A DNA stretch of 37,113 nucleotides, taken from positions 1 to 37,113 of the forward strand of contig CAMDKL010000049.1 of NCBI GenBank assembly GCA_945900945.1, read 5' to 3'. A model generated the notes under the pieces. That model was not told the DNA's origin. It was given only the letters and a program-made list of their open reading frames with translations, and did no database searches. Shown piece by piece: positions 18,814 to 27,522 of this stretch; the first letter of the stretch is position 1; every line of letters begins with the position of its first letter. Origin of the DNA: Pirellula staleyi DSM 6068. Lineage in GTDB: Bacteria; Planctomycetota; Planctomycetia; Pirellulales; Pirellulaceae. The position numbers were made by a program, and so were the translations under genes.

Positions 18814-18840
18814 CGCTAGCCTGGGCCTGAATCGCTAGCG
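18814..18840. repeat. short palindrome CGCTAGC...GCTAGCG
   Basis: CGCTAGC (18814-18820) and GCTAGCG (18834-18840) form a perfect 7-bp stem with a 13-nt loop, CTGGGCCTGAATC. It lies between the single-TM gene and the end of the DUF1080 gene, both on the minus strand. It resembles a REP-type intergenic palindrome. It shares AGCCTGGG with the palindrome at 21084-21119. Confidence 0.4.
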
Positions 18841-18897
18841 ATATTGCTTTATCCGAAGTCTGCGTGGCAGATTTGAAATCGCCCGCGGTTCGATAAA

Positions 18898-19632
18898 TTA
18901 CTTGATCGCTTTGATTCGGACGTTTTTGAATTCCACCCACATTGGCTTGCCCGCATGAAGCTGCACAGCCAGAATCCCCTCTTTCAACGCAAGCATCGGC
19001 TCATTGTCGGTGAAATCAAGAATCAATTGATTGTTCAAGAAATGTTGAATTTGGGCTCCCTTGCCAATAATGACAACGTCGTTCCAATCATCTAGCTTGA
19101 ATAGTTTTTTGAATCCTTCCTGATCGATGAGAGAACTGGATTCCACTTTCTTACCTTCGACTCCCCATGTTACCTTTTCACCCACTAGACAGATTCGGCC
19201 ACGCTTGCCACCTTCGTCGTAGATAAAACTGGAAGTATTCGTGAACGTGACTTCATTGCGAAGTTCATGTTGGTAACCGCGTACGACCCAATTGTTTTTA
19301 ACCTTATCATCCGTGATATGTTTGGAACGGTATTGAATTCCAGAATTATTGGTTGCATTGCAACGGAATGACAGTCGCAATTCGAAGTCCTTTGTCGTAC
19401 CCTTTTTCCAAATCAGAAAAGTATTTCCAGCTGCGGGGATTTCAGCGGTCGTCTCGCCGTGGATCACACCGTCGCGGACGCTCCAAAGTCTAGGATCTCC
19501 ATCCCAGCCATCCAAGTCTTTGCCATTGAATATCGACTGCATATTCGATTCTGGGGGCGCCAACGTTGGACCTTCTGCGGCTACCCCAAGGGTCGAGATA
19601 CCGAGCAGGAAAGAGAGGGCTAAATATCGCAT
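18898..19632 (-). CDS. secreted DUF1080 (3-keto-disaccharide hydrolase-like) protein
   Basis: 244 residues. A signal peptide ends at about GVAA|EG (residue 19). The rest is one DUF1080 domain, a concanavalin-like beta-sandwich: FNGKDLDGWDGDPRLWSVRD near the start, NSGIQYRS in the middle and VEFKNVRIKAIK at the end, all typical. Some members act on 3-keto-glycosides; many are only presumed to bind or cleave sugars. Length is normal for the family. GGAG lies about 9 nt before the ATG at 19632; a TTG just upstream (19635) is less likely. It stands alone on the minus strand. Confidence 0.9.
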   Translation of the reverse strand: MRYLALSFLLGISTLGVAAEGPTLAPPESNMQSIFNGKDLDGWDGDPRLWSVRDGVIHGETTAEIPAAGNTFLIWKKGTTKDFELRLSFRCNATNNSGIQYRSKHITDDKVKNNWVVRGYQHELRNEVTFTNTSSFIYDEGGKRGRICLVGEKVTWGVEGKKVESSSLIDQEGFKKLFKLDDWNDVVIIGKGAQIQHFLNNQLILDFTDNEPMLALKEGILAVQLHAGKPMWVEFKNVRIKAIK

Positions 19633-19739
19633 CAAAATGGACTCCGGCAGGGAAATTGAGGCATGGGAAGCCCCTGATTATGATCATCGGTCAGCCAACT
19701 GCAAACGCCAGATCCATGATCGTCTACAAAAAAGACCCG

Positions 19740-20984
19740 CTAACGCGCATACCAAACGACAAGCCGCTCTAACTCTCCTGACGAGAGCATTTGAAGGCGA
19801 AATCGATGCAGTGGCCCCGTCAATGAAGCAAACCCTTGGCCGCGATCGAGGGACACGACGATATGGACCATGTCCTCTGCGGTCGGATTTCGACCATGAG
19901 ATACCCAACGCAAAAGCCAAAGACCGACTGGAAATAGGGAGACCAGTCCTCGAATGCTCTCGACGACCGACCAACCCTTTCGATCCGCCAAAGCATAAAT
20001 ATAGGATGCCGACGTCGCTTCAATGAGCCGAGCAAGTGGATAGTCAATCGACGGATCCAGTAAACCTAAAGGAAGCTCAAGTTGTTCCAATCGCACCTGT
20101 GGAAAAGGTGGTTGAATTTCTGGCAACGGGCCGCCACCTCGGACCAATCGGAAAAAAGTATTGAGCAATTGAATGCGATGCGACCAACTTGGTATTGGAC
20201 GAAATTGTGGATGAAGGCGAGCGAATTCGATTCCCATTGAGCGAAAAACCATCCTGGCATAACCACTTGGCGGACGGCGGTCGTCAAAAAAGTGTTTCGA
20301 CTCGTCCGGTACGAGTTGAGCCAACGTCTTTATCAGTTCAGTCAGCTTTTTATCCTCCATTGGTTTGGTCTTCGCGTTTGATAAAAGGTTAGCAAATTGG
20401 AGCGTATGGACCATTCGTCTTACTGGCGGAAAACGTTCGTCTAGTAATAAATGAGATACGGTTTCGAGAACGAACTCAACTGTTTTCCAATTGCGTTGCT
20501 CGCCAGCTTTTAATGGGGGAGGTTCGATCGCTTTGGTCGACAACCGGCCATCGCGAATGAACTGTTGAACAAAAGGAAGATGCTGTTTCAAAAGCTGCCC
20601 ACGATCTGCAGCAGCAGATGGGCAAGCTCGACGAGCGGTGAGTACAACCTTTCCATTGCGAGGGACCAATTGCAAAGGGAAGACTCGGCAAATCGTCGGC
20701 TTGGCTTCAAATCCCAGTTCCGAATGGATACGACAGAGTCCCTGATCGCTCAGGAAAACGCAGCTTCCATCAGCTCGATGTGCCAATCGGAAAGCTTTCT
20801 TAGACGATTGGTTTCGAACCATTACGGGCGTGTTACGAAATTCTGGATGTTCCTCCCATTTTTGGCTTCGTAGTCTCGCTAAGTCTTCGTCGTAAAGCGG
20901 TATCAAGCTGCCCCGGCAGCAAATCCCACATTGGTGGCAATCCCATTTCTCTGTGGTTGGCAAGATAACGATTGGAAGCGACAT
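19740..20984 (-). CDS. YkgJ-type cysteine-cluster protein
   Basis: 414 residues. The N-terminal part carries the cysteine pattern CHQCGICCRG at about 16-25, then CVFLSDQGLCRIH, then KPTICRVFPL and RRACPS, the signature of the YkgJ/Fe-S-oxidoreductase-like family thought to bind a metal or Fe-S cluster. The remaining 250 or so residues are helical and not recognised. The start at ATG 20984 is chosen because AAAGGA lies just upstream on the minus strand; an ATG 28 codons earlier lacks such a site. The biochemical role is unknown. The gene is divergent from the ECF remnant. Confidence 0.8.
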   Translation of the reverse strand: MSLPIVILPTTEKWDCHQCGICCRGSLIPLYDEDLARLRSQKWEEHPEFRNTPVMVRNQSSKKAFRLAHRADGSCVFLSDQGLCRIHSELGFEAKPTICRVFPLQLVPRNGKVVLTARRACPSAAADRGQLLKQHLPFVQQFIRDGRLSTKAIEPPPLKAGEQRNWKTVEFVLETVSHLLLDERFPPVRRMVHTLQFANLLSNAKTKPMEDKKLTELIKTLAQLVPDESKHFFDDRRPPSGYARMVFRSMGIEFARLHPQFRPIPSWSHRIQLLNTFFRLVRGGGPLPEIQPPFPQVRLEQLELPLGLLDPSIDYPLARLIEATSASYIYALADRKGWSVVESIRGLVSLFPVGLWLLRWVSHGRNPTAEDMVHIVVSLDRGQGFASLTGPLHRFRLQMLSSGELERLVVWYAR

Positions 20985-21083
20985 GATTTCCTTTAGTTGA
21001 GTAACGCTTCGAATTGTAAGCTCCATCGCCTCTCTGCGGTACATCACCTCTCTGCCCGGTTTATTCATTAGCCACAGGGGGTT

Positions 21084-21119
21084 AGCCTGGGGTTGACGTT
21101 GCGACCATAACCCCAGGCT
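21084..21119. repeat. perfect 11-bp inverted repeat
   Basis: AGCCTGGGGTT (21084-21094) and AACCCCAGGCT (21109-21119) pair perfectly around a 14-nt loop. It lies in the 316-bp gap between the divergent YkgJ-type gene and the ECF-sigma remnant, a position unsuited to a terminator for either. It fits a REP-like palindrome or a regulatory operator. The rest of the gap shows nothing else recognisable. Confidence 0.5.
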
Positions 21120-21300
21120 CGTGTGTTGAGTTTACCTCATTCCTAGGGTGGAGATAATCTCCCAACTGTCGTTCGTGAAGATCGCTGTCGATATCAAAGT
21201 TGCGCTCTTGAAACAAATGGGCTCACGTAGGGTGTATCGTTCTTTCAGATGACCAGCGAATAACCCGCATTTGGAATGGGACGAGACAAGCGAATAGGCG

Positions 21301-21747
21301 ATGGGCGAAAAGTGTGAATCCAACCCTGGTGTAGCCCATGCATTGCAAAATGCTCGTGAGGGGGATCGTACGGCAATTGGTGAGGTTCTCGAAGGCTTTC
21401 GAAGCTACTTGACCTTGCTAAGGACCATTCTGGCAGGTCAGCTTGCCCAACTGATCCGCCGATTTTGCGTGACGGAAGCGAGAAATATCTATCTTGAAGT
21501 TTCGATTGAGCAAGATCTCAATTCCTTGTCGGCTCGTTTGTCCCAGGGATTGGCAAGTCCAGAATCTTCGCCAAGTGAATCGGTGGGGAGACGCGAGCAG
21601 CTGACGATTTTAGCCAACATGTTAGAGCAATTTCCGCCGGACTATCGGGACGTCATTTTGCTGAGGCAAATTGACAGATTGTCCATTGGGGAAATTTCCA
21701 GCCAATTAGGCCGTAGCGAAGATAGCATTCAGAAGAGGCAGGCCTAG
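21301..21747 (+). pseudogene. ECF sigma factor with region 2 deleted
   Basis: The 148-residue frame has the N-terminal segment of planctomycete ECF sigma factors (AREGDRTAIGEVLEGFRSYL) and then jumps to ILAGQLAQLIRRF, which lies after region 2. About 50 residues that should form the -10-binding region (usually containing a DLVQETF-like motif) are missing in frame. Region 4 follows: LEQFPPDYRDVILLRQIDRL then SIGEISSQLGRSEDSIQKRQ. The frame stops early, where the final WVRAL-like helix would be. Without region 2 it cannot work as a normal sigma factor. The kinase remnant directly follows, the usual ECF/kinase pairing in planctomycetes. Confidence 0.7.
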
Positions 21748-21752
21748 ATTTT

Positions 21753-22062
21753 GTGTCGTTGTTCGCATGGCGAACGGGTGGTCCTAGGGTTCGTTCTGGC
21801 AATAATAACATTGATTCAAACTTCGGCGGTCGGGAATCGCTCATGGCCAGTGCCTTAGCCGAATACCAGGCGATGCTCGAGTCGGGGCAGGGTCCGGATC
21901 GGACCGCATTTTTGCTCCCGTATGCTGAGCTCGCCGAGGAACTTGCGCCGTGTCTCGAAGCGCTCGAGTTTGTTGGCCGAATTGTACCTTTATCATCGCT
22001 GCCAGCGCCAATCCAATCCGTTGCTGCCTAACTCGATGGTCGGTGACTTTCGGATTGTTAAA
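21753..22062 (+). pseudogene. N-terminal remnant of a Ser/Thr protein kinase
   Basis: In one frame, SALAEYQAMLESGQGPDRTA then FLLPYAELAEELAPCLEALE matches the N-terminal leader of planctomycete serine/threonine kinases. That frame ends at 22031. A +1 frame carries PNSMVGDFRIVK (to about 22062), the usual lead-in to the glycine-rich loop. The catalytic kinase domain (glycine loop, HRD, DFG) is absent: the sequence passes directly into the TPR-like part. So there is a frameshift plus a deletion of several hundred codons. Confidence 0.65.
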
Positions 22063-23249
22063 AACGCTTCACCAGGGCACAACTGGCAATTGGGTCGAAC
22101 GGATCAGCGGCTATGCGATCCACGAGGGGGATGAGGTTAAGATCACAGGCCGGTATGCGGATCCTGGCGGTGACCCGACACCGGAGGAATTGTTGGCGTA
22201 CACGATTGACGAGCAAGCAATTTTAGCGGACGCGCTGCAAGACACCGACGTAGGCAGCTATGAATTGTTGTACCGCGCGGAAGCATTGGCTCAAGCTGTC
22301 ATCGATCACCCTAGCAGCTCCCCAGACGACAATAAAGGACTGCTAGAATTTTATCAGGCACGCGTTCAACTGGCTGAGGTTAAAAACCGTCTTGCGACTG
22401 CCAAACTATAGGAAAGGTAATCCAAAGAAAGCCCGCGAACTTTTTGACGAGTCAACGCGTTTGGACAAGGAAGTGCTGGCGGCGATTCCAAGCGGTGAAG
22501 CATTCAAACCAAAATCGGAAAGCCCAATGTCCGACGCGGATAAGAAAGCACTTCCAATTACGATCAATGGATATATCACCAACAACAATCTTGCTCTTTC
22601 GTCTCTCTACTTTCGGACAGGTGAGCCTCAAAGAGCCGAGAAGATACTCACCCAAGTTGTAGCCGTTACAAAACAGTCCTTCGACGCCCATCCGACACTC
22701 CCTTCCAAGGCAATGCAATATGTCGGCTATCTCGGAGTGTTTTCCGAAATCATGATGCAAAGTCCGGATCCCAAGGCCCTTATTGGAAAAACTGGAGGAG
22801 GCCGCAACCATTGCCGATCGGTTCTGCCAACAAGATACTCGAAGTGCAGAGAAACGGAGGAGGACGGCTCTCGCCTATTATCGCGTCGGACAGTGGCGAG
22901 AAATGCTTGGAATCGAAACGGTTCAAGAGAGCTTTCAACGATGTCTTACTCTGCGAATTGAGGCTGCCTCGCTGGACGCTTCTAACGGTCGAAAGCAACT
23001 GACTTGATGCTGGCGAGCGCAGCCGTTAGCGATGGCAAAACCAGCCTCGAGTTCGTCGACAAATACTTAGCCTTCCCGTTGCTTGGCAATGAAATGCGAG
23101 CAGTCAACGTCCTCGAAACAGCTGTAAAGAACGGCCACAAGGATCCTGTATTCTTGAGCCACGACCTCGAATTGCGTGCGCTTCAACACGTTCAGGAATT
23201 CAATAGTCTCATTGGCTTACTTCACGAGGATCGAAATCTCGCAGCGTAG
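22063..23249 (+). pseudogene. TPR-like C-terminal part of the broken kinase gene
   Basis: TPR-type helices are spread over four frames. To 22411: SYELLYRAEALAQAVIDHPS and EFYQARVQLAEVKNRLATAK. From about 22410: RKGNPKKARELFDESTRLDK and LALSSLYFRTGEPQRAEKIL. From about 22780: LEKLEEAATIADRF and RTALAYYRVGQWREMLG. From 23004: LMLASAA, SLEFVDKYLA and KDPVFLSHDLELRAL. The segments join smoothly if shifts are allowed near 22405, 22780 and 23000. The last piece also seems to lack a stretch after GNEMR. It is the usual tail of planctomycete kinase-TPR proteins. With at least three shifts, this is clearly a decayed gene. Confidence 0.7.
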
Positions 23250-23341
23250 CAGCATAAACCCATAATAAACAAGTGAATGTTTTCCGGATAGACTCTAAGA
23301 ATTGAGGTACTGACCTATTGCATTACTGTATGGCTTGGTCT

Positions 23342-23360
23342 AAACCTGGAGGAGGTTTTT
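23342..23360 (+). terminator. small hairpin before the MoxR gene
   Basis: AAACCT (23342-23347) pairs with AGGTTT (23353-23358) around a GGAGG loop, followed by TT. It lies 30 nt before the MoxR ATG. It may be a weak terminator for the decayed locus or a leader structure hiding a GGAGG. It is short, so doubtful. Confidence 0.25.
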
Positions 23361-23390
23361 GTCAGATTTCCTTCACTAATTCACCCCGCT

Positions 23391-24416
23391 ATGAACACTT
23401 CTGCTACGTCGAATTCCGCAACAGCACCAAAACTTACGGACCATGACGTGCAAGCCATCGATCAATTACGCACGGCTTATTTTCAATTTGCCGCCGAACT
23501 TGGAAAAGTTATTGTCGGGCAAAAGGCTGTCATCGAACAATTGGCCATCTGCTTATTCGCTCGTCGACATGCCCTCCTAATGGGTGTGCCGGGTTTGGCA
23601 AAAACGTTGCTTGTCAGCAAGATTGCGGAAACCATGTCGCTGGGTTTCAGCCGCATTCAATTCACACCTGACTTGATGCCTATGGACATTACCGGTACCG
23701 ACATCCTGCAAGAAACGCAAGAAGGCCGCCGTGAATTCCAATTTATTCACGGCCCCATTTTCTCCAACATTATCTTGGCTGACGAAATCAACCGCGCTCC
23801 GCCAAAGACACAAGCGGCCCTGCTTGAGGCAATGCAAGAACAACGAGTCACGGTGCTCGGCAAGTCGTTCGAACTCACGTCGCCCTTCATGGTTCTTGCA
23901 ACTCAGAATCCCGTTGAGCAAGAAGGCACGTACCCGCTGCCTGAAGCTCAGCTCGACCGATTCATGTTCCTGGTCGAGCTGGATTACCCGAGCGAAGAAG
24001 AGGAGATTCAAATCGCTAGGACAACCACAGGTGATGATCTCGTAAAACTCAACCAGTTAATGGGAGCGGAGGAAATCATTGCGCACCAGCGGTTGGTTCG
24101 ACGACTACCGGTGCCCGATCATATTTACAACTACGCAGCGCGTCTGGTTCGCAAAACTCGACCGCAAGGGGACACAGCTCCAGGTTGGCTCAAGCCTTAT
24201 GTGAGTTGGGGGGCAGGTCCGCGAGCCGTTCAGAATCTTATCTTGGGTGCCAAGAGTCGAGCTGCCCTTCTCGGGAGTTACATGGTTCGCATGGAAGACA
24301 TCCAAGCGGTTGCACGGCCGGTCCTGACTCACCGAATTATCACGACGTTTGCTGCTCAAGCCGAGGGTATGTCAGCCAAGCAGATCGTGCAGCGTTTGGT
24401 TGAGGAAATGGAATAA
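23391..24416 (+). CDS. MoxR-family AAA+ ATPase
   Basis: 341 residues. MoxR ATPases work as chaperone-like motors with VWA-domain partners to assemble or activate protein complexes. The Walker A motif is GVPGLAKT at 65-72 and Walker B is IILADEINRAPP at 127-138 (D131, E132). The family signature FTPDLMPMDITG lies at 91-102, and ATQNPVEQEGTYPLPEAQLD carries the sensor 1 region. The C-terminal lid domain follows to the end. Length is normal. No good Shine-Dalgarno lies directly before the ATG. A DUF58 gene starts 16 nt downstream and a BatA-like gene follows, the usual operon for this family. Confidence 0.93.
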   Translation: MNTSATSNSATAPKLTDHDVQAIDQLRTAYFQFAAELGKVIVGQKAVIEQLAICLFARRHALLMGVPGLAKTLLVSKIAETMSLGFSRIQFTPDLMPMDITGTDILQETQEGRREFQFIHGPIFSNIILADEINRAPPKTQAALLEAMQEQRVTVLGKSFELTSPFMVLATQNPVEQEGTYPLPEAQLDRFMFLVELDYPSEEEEIQIARTTTGDDLVKLNQLMGAEEIIAHQRLVRRLPVPDHIYNYAARLVRKTRPQGDTAPGWLKPYVSWGAGPRAVQNLILGAKSRAALLGSYMVRMEDIQAVARPVLTHRIITTFAAQAEGMSAKQIVQRLVEEME

Positions 24417-24432
24417 GGCTGACGTTTAACCT

Positions 24433-25341
24433 ATGCTCCCAATCGCACGATCGTTTCTTGATCCGAAAGTTCTCTCGCGTTTAGCTGCCGTACCGCTTTT
24501 GGCGCGGCACGCCATGCAAGGCAATATTTCTGGCCGGCATTCATCACCGCATCGCGGATCGAGTGTCGAGTTTGCGGAGTATCGCAAGTACGTACCAGGC
24601 GACGACCTGAGACGTCTCGATTGGCGAGCCTTTGGCCGAACGGATCGGTACTACGTCAAGGAGTTTGAAGCCGATACGAATCTACGCTGCTGTGTGGTCG
24701 TCGACACTAGCGGCTCGATGGCTTATGCGTCCAAAGGACAGACAACTAAGATTGAATATGCGAGGCAAATCGCTGCTTCAATGGCTTACTTGGCGGCTCA
24801 GCAAGGGGACGCGGTCGGGTTGACCTGCGTCGCCGAAAAGATCGTGAAGAACATTCCACCTCGACGCTCCGCAGCGCATCTCAAGGTGATTCTCGATACG
24901 CTCGAAAATGCCAAGCCGTCGGGCGATACTCAGTTGCCAGCGATTTTAAACGAGCTGGCTGAAACGGTTCGGCAGAGAGCATTGGTGATCATTATCTCCG
25001 ACTTCTTCGTTGATCCAGCGAAATTAAAGGGCTGCTTTGAGCATTTGCGATTTCGCAAGCATGATGTGGCATTATTTCATTTGCTCGATCCGCTTGAAAT
25101 CGAGTTTGCGTTCCAGCGTCCGGTTCGGTTTACGGATATGGAGGGTGGGCAGCCATTGTTTGTCGAGCCGACGGAGATCGCGGACCGTTACCATCGGGCA
25201 TTGCAAACGTATCTGACGGATTTGCAACGGATCGTGCTGGAAACTGCCGTGGACTATCATCGTGTTATCACGAGCGAAACGTATGAGCATCCCATGATGC
25301 GGTTCCTCGTCGGCAGAACTCGCGGGCGGGGTGTTCGATGA
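24433..25341 (+). CDS. DUF58 / VWA-like protein, MoxR partner
   Basis: 302 residues. The DUF58 core is clear: SVEFAEYRKYVPGDDLRRLD then WRAFGRTDRYYVKEFEADT (about 44-82). A von Willebrand A-type metal site, DTSGSM, lies at 91-96. Such proteins are partners of MoxR ATPases. No transmembrane helix was seen. The gene starts 16 nt after the MoxR gene, and its stop overlaps the next start by ATGA, so translation is probably coupled. The precise substrate of the system is unknown; roles in stress tolerance or envelope assembly have been proposed for relatives. Confidence 0.92.
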   Translation: MLPIARSFLDPKVLSRLAAVPLLARHAMQGNISGRHSSPHRGSSVEFAEYRKYVPGDDLRRLDWRAFGRTDRYYVKEFEADTNLRCCVVVDTSGSMAYASKGQTTKIEYARQIAASMAYLAAQQGDAVGLTCVAEKIVKNIPPRRSAAHLKVILDTLENAKPSGDTQLPAILNELAETVRQRALVIIISDFFVDPAKLKGCFEHLRFRKHDVALFHLLDPLEIEFAFQRPVRFTDMEGGQPLFVEPTEIADRYHRALQTYLTDLQRIVLETAVDYHRVITSETYEHPMMRFLVGRTRGRGVR

Positions 25342-27398
25342 ATTTTATTCAGCCCTGGATCTTGTTGGCGTTGCCTTTGGTTGCGGTTCCTATCCTAATC
25401 CATTTAGTGAATCAGAGGCGCTTTCAAACAGTTCCTTGGGCGGCCATGATGTTTCTGTTGCAGGCCAGTCGCATGTCGAGTGGCTATACCAAGCTTCGGC
25501 AGTGGCTCATCTTGTTGATGCGGGCGTTGGCTGTGGCTTGTCTTGTCTTTTTCACTTCGCGGCCACTAGCCAGCGGATTGATTGGATTGCTGGGAAGTCG
25601 ATCGAGTGAAGTGGCACTCGTACTTTTGGACCGTTCGCCAAGTATGCAGGAAACGCGAACTGGGACTGGCATGACCAAGCTCCAATCTGCGGTGACGCAA
25701 CTATCGAGCACGCTGAAGACGCTCGGTGTACAGCGAGTGGTGGTGTTTGATTCTGCTCGGGACAAACCCTTTGAATTTGAATCGCCAGCGGCGATGGTTT
25801 CCGATCCGTCGTTGGTTGCAAATGGCATTACGAGCGATGTTCCAGGGATGCTTGAACGGGCATTGACTTACGTTAAGAACAACCGTTTTGGAAACGTCAA
25901 TGTATGGATTTGTTCTGACATGCGTGAGAGCGATTGGCGAAGCCGCGATGGCCGATGGGCTGCGGATCGAGAAGGCTTTATTGGATTACCACAAGAGGTT
26001 CGATTTCAAGTATTGGATCTCGGTGCGGCTTCGAATGAGAACCGATCGATTCGAATTTTGTCTGCAAAACGAGTACAGGGAACGCAAGGAGTGGAACTGT
26101 CACTGAGTTTCAAAATCGAAAGAACGCTTGGGGTGACGGTGCCCATTGCCATGCAGATCCCGGTCGAGGTCGAGGTTGGTGGTGCGAGAAGTGTTTTGAA
26201 TGTCGATCTCCAGTCTGAGTCAGCAGAAGTCAACGACTATCGAATCGCTCTGTCGTCTGAAAACGAAGACGCTAGTCTCGACAAAGGTTGGGGACTGGTC
26301 CGAATTCCTGGCGATACGAATTCCGCTGACAACAGCAGCTATTTTGTTTATGAGAAACCGCCGTCGAGACGAACCGTCATTGTGAGCGACAATCCTCGGG
26401 TCATTGAAGCGATAGAATTGTGCACGAATATTTCGCCTGAGCAAGCGATTGAGTGCGAGACGGAAACGGTCGCGTCCTCGCAATTGGACTCGATCGATTG
26501 GAATACGGTTGCGTTGGTGGTTTGGCACGAGCAATTGCCTGAGGGCCGTTCGCTGGATTTGCTGACTCAATTTATTGCTGCGGGTGGGCAGGTGCTGCTT
26601 TTTCCGCCGGAGACGCCCAACGACACGCATGCGTTAGGCGTTCAGTGGATGGGATGGAAAACCTTAGAGGCAAATCAAAAGTCGGGACCCGAAACTTCCG
26701 AGGCGGATGCGACGCTGGCTCGCGTTCAGCAATGGCGCAACGATTCTGAGCTGCTGGGCAACACCCTAAACGGAGCACCATTGCCGGTTGGACAACTCGG
26801 GATCAAGCGTATCTGCTCTTTGGAGGCAGAAGGAACCGTGTTGGCTGCGATGACTGAAGATTTGCCGTTGCTGATGCGGGTTGACGCGTCAGGTTCTACC
26901 AAGAACGGAGTCTACGTTTGCACAACGACACCTTCACTGCGAGATTCGACTTTTGCAGCGGACGGTATCGTAATGTACATCGCGATACAACGCGTTTTGG
27001 CAGCGGGTTCGGCAAGAATTGGTTCAATTCGCATGGCGACGGTTGGTCAACCAGCCGCGTTGCTCTTTGAAAATGCAATCCAAGCTGCTGGAGATGCGAA
27101 TGTGCTATCCAACCAGTTTTCGCAACATCCTGGTGTTTACCAAAGCGATGAACTATTGATTGCACAGAATCGACTTGGTGATGAAGATAGTGGCAAGTTG
27201 GTTTCAGCCGAAGTACTTTCCAATTTGTTCGGTACATTAGATTGGTCGCGTATTGAGGTTGGGGCATCGGCCAGGAGCTTGGTCCAAGAGATTTGGCGAT
27301 GGTTTGTGATTGTAATGCTTATTGCCATGGTGTTGGAAGCGATACTGTGCATGCCAAAACATAGGCGCTCGCCACTGGCAAATGCTTCTAACCTTTGA
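25338..27398 (+). CDS. BatA-like membrane protein (aerotolerance-regulator N-terminal type)
   Basis: 686 residues. The N-terminus has a hydrophobic helix (WILLALPLVAVPILIHLV), then RRFQTVPWAAMMFLL, the BatA signature, and a second helix (WLILLMRALAVACLVFF). A VWA-like domain follows from about residue 90, with LLDRSPSM in place of the metal site DxSxS, so it keeps D, S and S. A long extracytoplasmic part leads to a last helix near 660-680. It overlaps the DUF58 gene by 4 nt. With MoxR and DUF58 it should form a membrane-anchored AAA+/VWA system. In related genomes the cluster often continues with a further large membrane protein, but here a transposase gene comes next. Confidence 0.88.
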   Translation: MNFIQPWILLALPLVAVPILIHLVNQRRFQTVPWAAMMFLLQASRMSSGYTKLRQWLILLMRALAVACLVFFTSRPLASGLIGLLGSRSSEVALVLLDRSPSMQETRTGTGMTKLQSAVTQLSSTLKTLGVQRVVVFDSARDKPFEFESPAAMVSDPSLVANGITSDVPGMLERALTYVKNNRFGNVNVWICSDMRESDWRSRDGRWAADREGFIGLPQEVRFQVLDLGAASNENRSIRILSAKRVQGTQGVELSLSFKIERTLGVTVPIAMQIPVEVEVGGARSVLNVDLQSESAEVNDYRIALSSENEDASLDKGWGLVRIPGDTNSADNSSYFVYEKPPSRRTVIVSDNPRVIEAIELCTNISPEQAIECETETVASSQLDSIDWNTVALVVWHEQLPEGRSLDLLTQFIAAGGQVLLFPPETPNDTHALGVQWMGWKTLEANQKSGPETSEADATLARVQQWRNDSELLGNTLNGAPLPVGQLGIKRICSLEAEGTVLAAMTEDLPLLMRVDASGSTKNGVYVCTTTPSLRDSTFAADGIVMYIAIQRVLAAGSARIGSIRMATVGQPAALLFENAIQAAGDANVLSNQFSQHPGVYQSDELLIAQNRLGDEDSGKLVSAEVLSNLFGTLDWSRIEVGASARSLVQEIWRWFVIVMLIAMVLEAILCMPKHRRSPLANASNL

Positions 27399-27455
27399 TT
27401 GCGGCGCGAGGGTCTTACCTTTTGTTCTAGCCACAAAAGGTAAGCGTCTCTTAAG

Positions 27456-27472
27456 TAGGTGCCAGGCACCTA
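27456..27472. repeat. perfect palindrome TAGGTGCC-A-GGCACCTA
   Basis: TAGGTGCC (27456-27463) and GGCACCTA (27465-27472) pair around a single A. It lies 50 bp before the ATG of the Y1 transposase and after the end of the BatA-like gene. From memory, GGTGCC..GGCACC palindromes often precede genes of this transposase type, so it may be the element's recognised end or its operator. Confidence 0.7.
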
Positions 27473-27522
27473 TTGACTTGGAGCTGGCTGTTTGGTACCC
27501 TGGTCCGCAAAGGAGATTTGCT

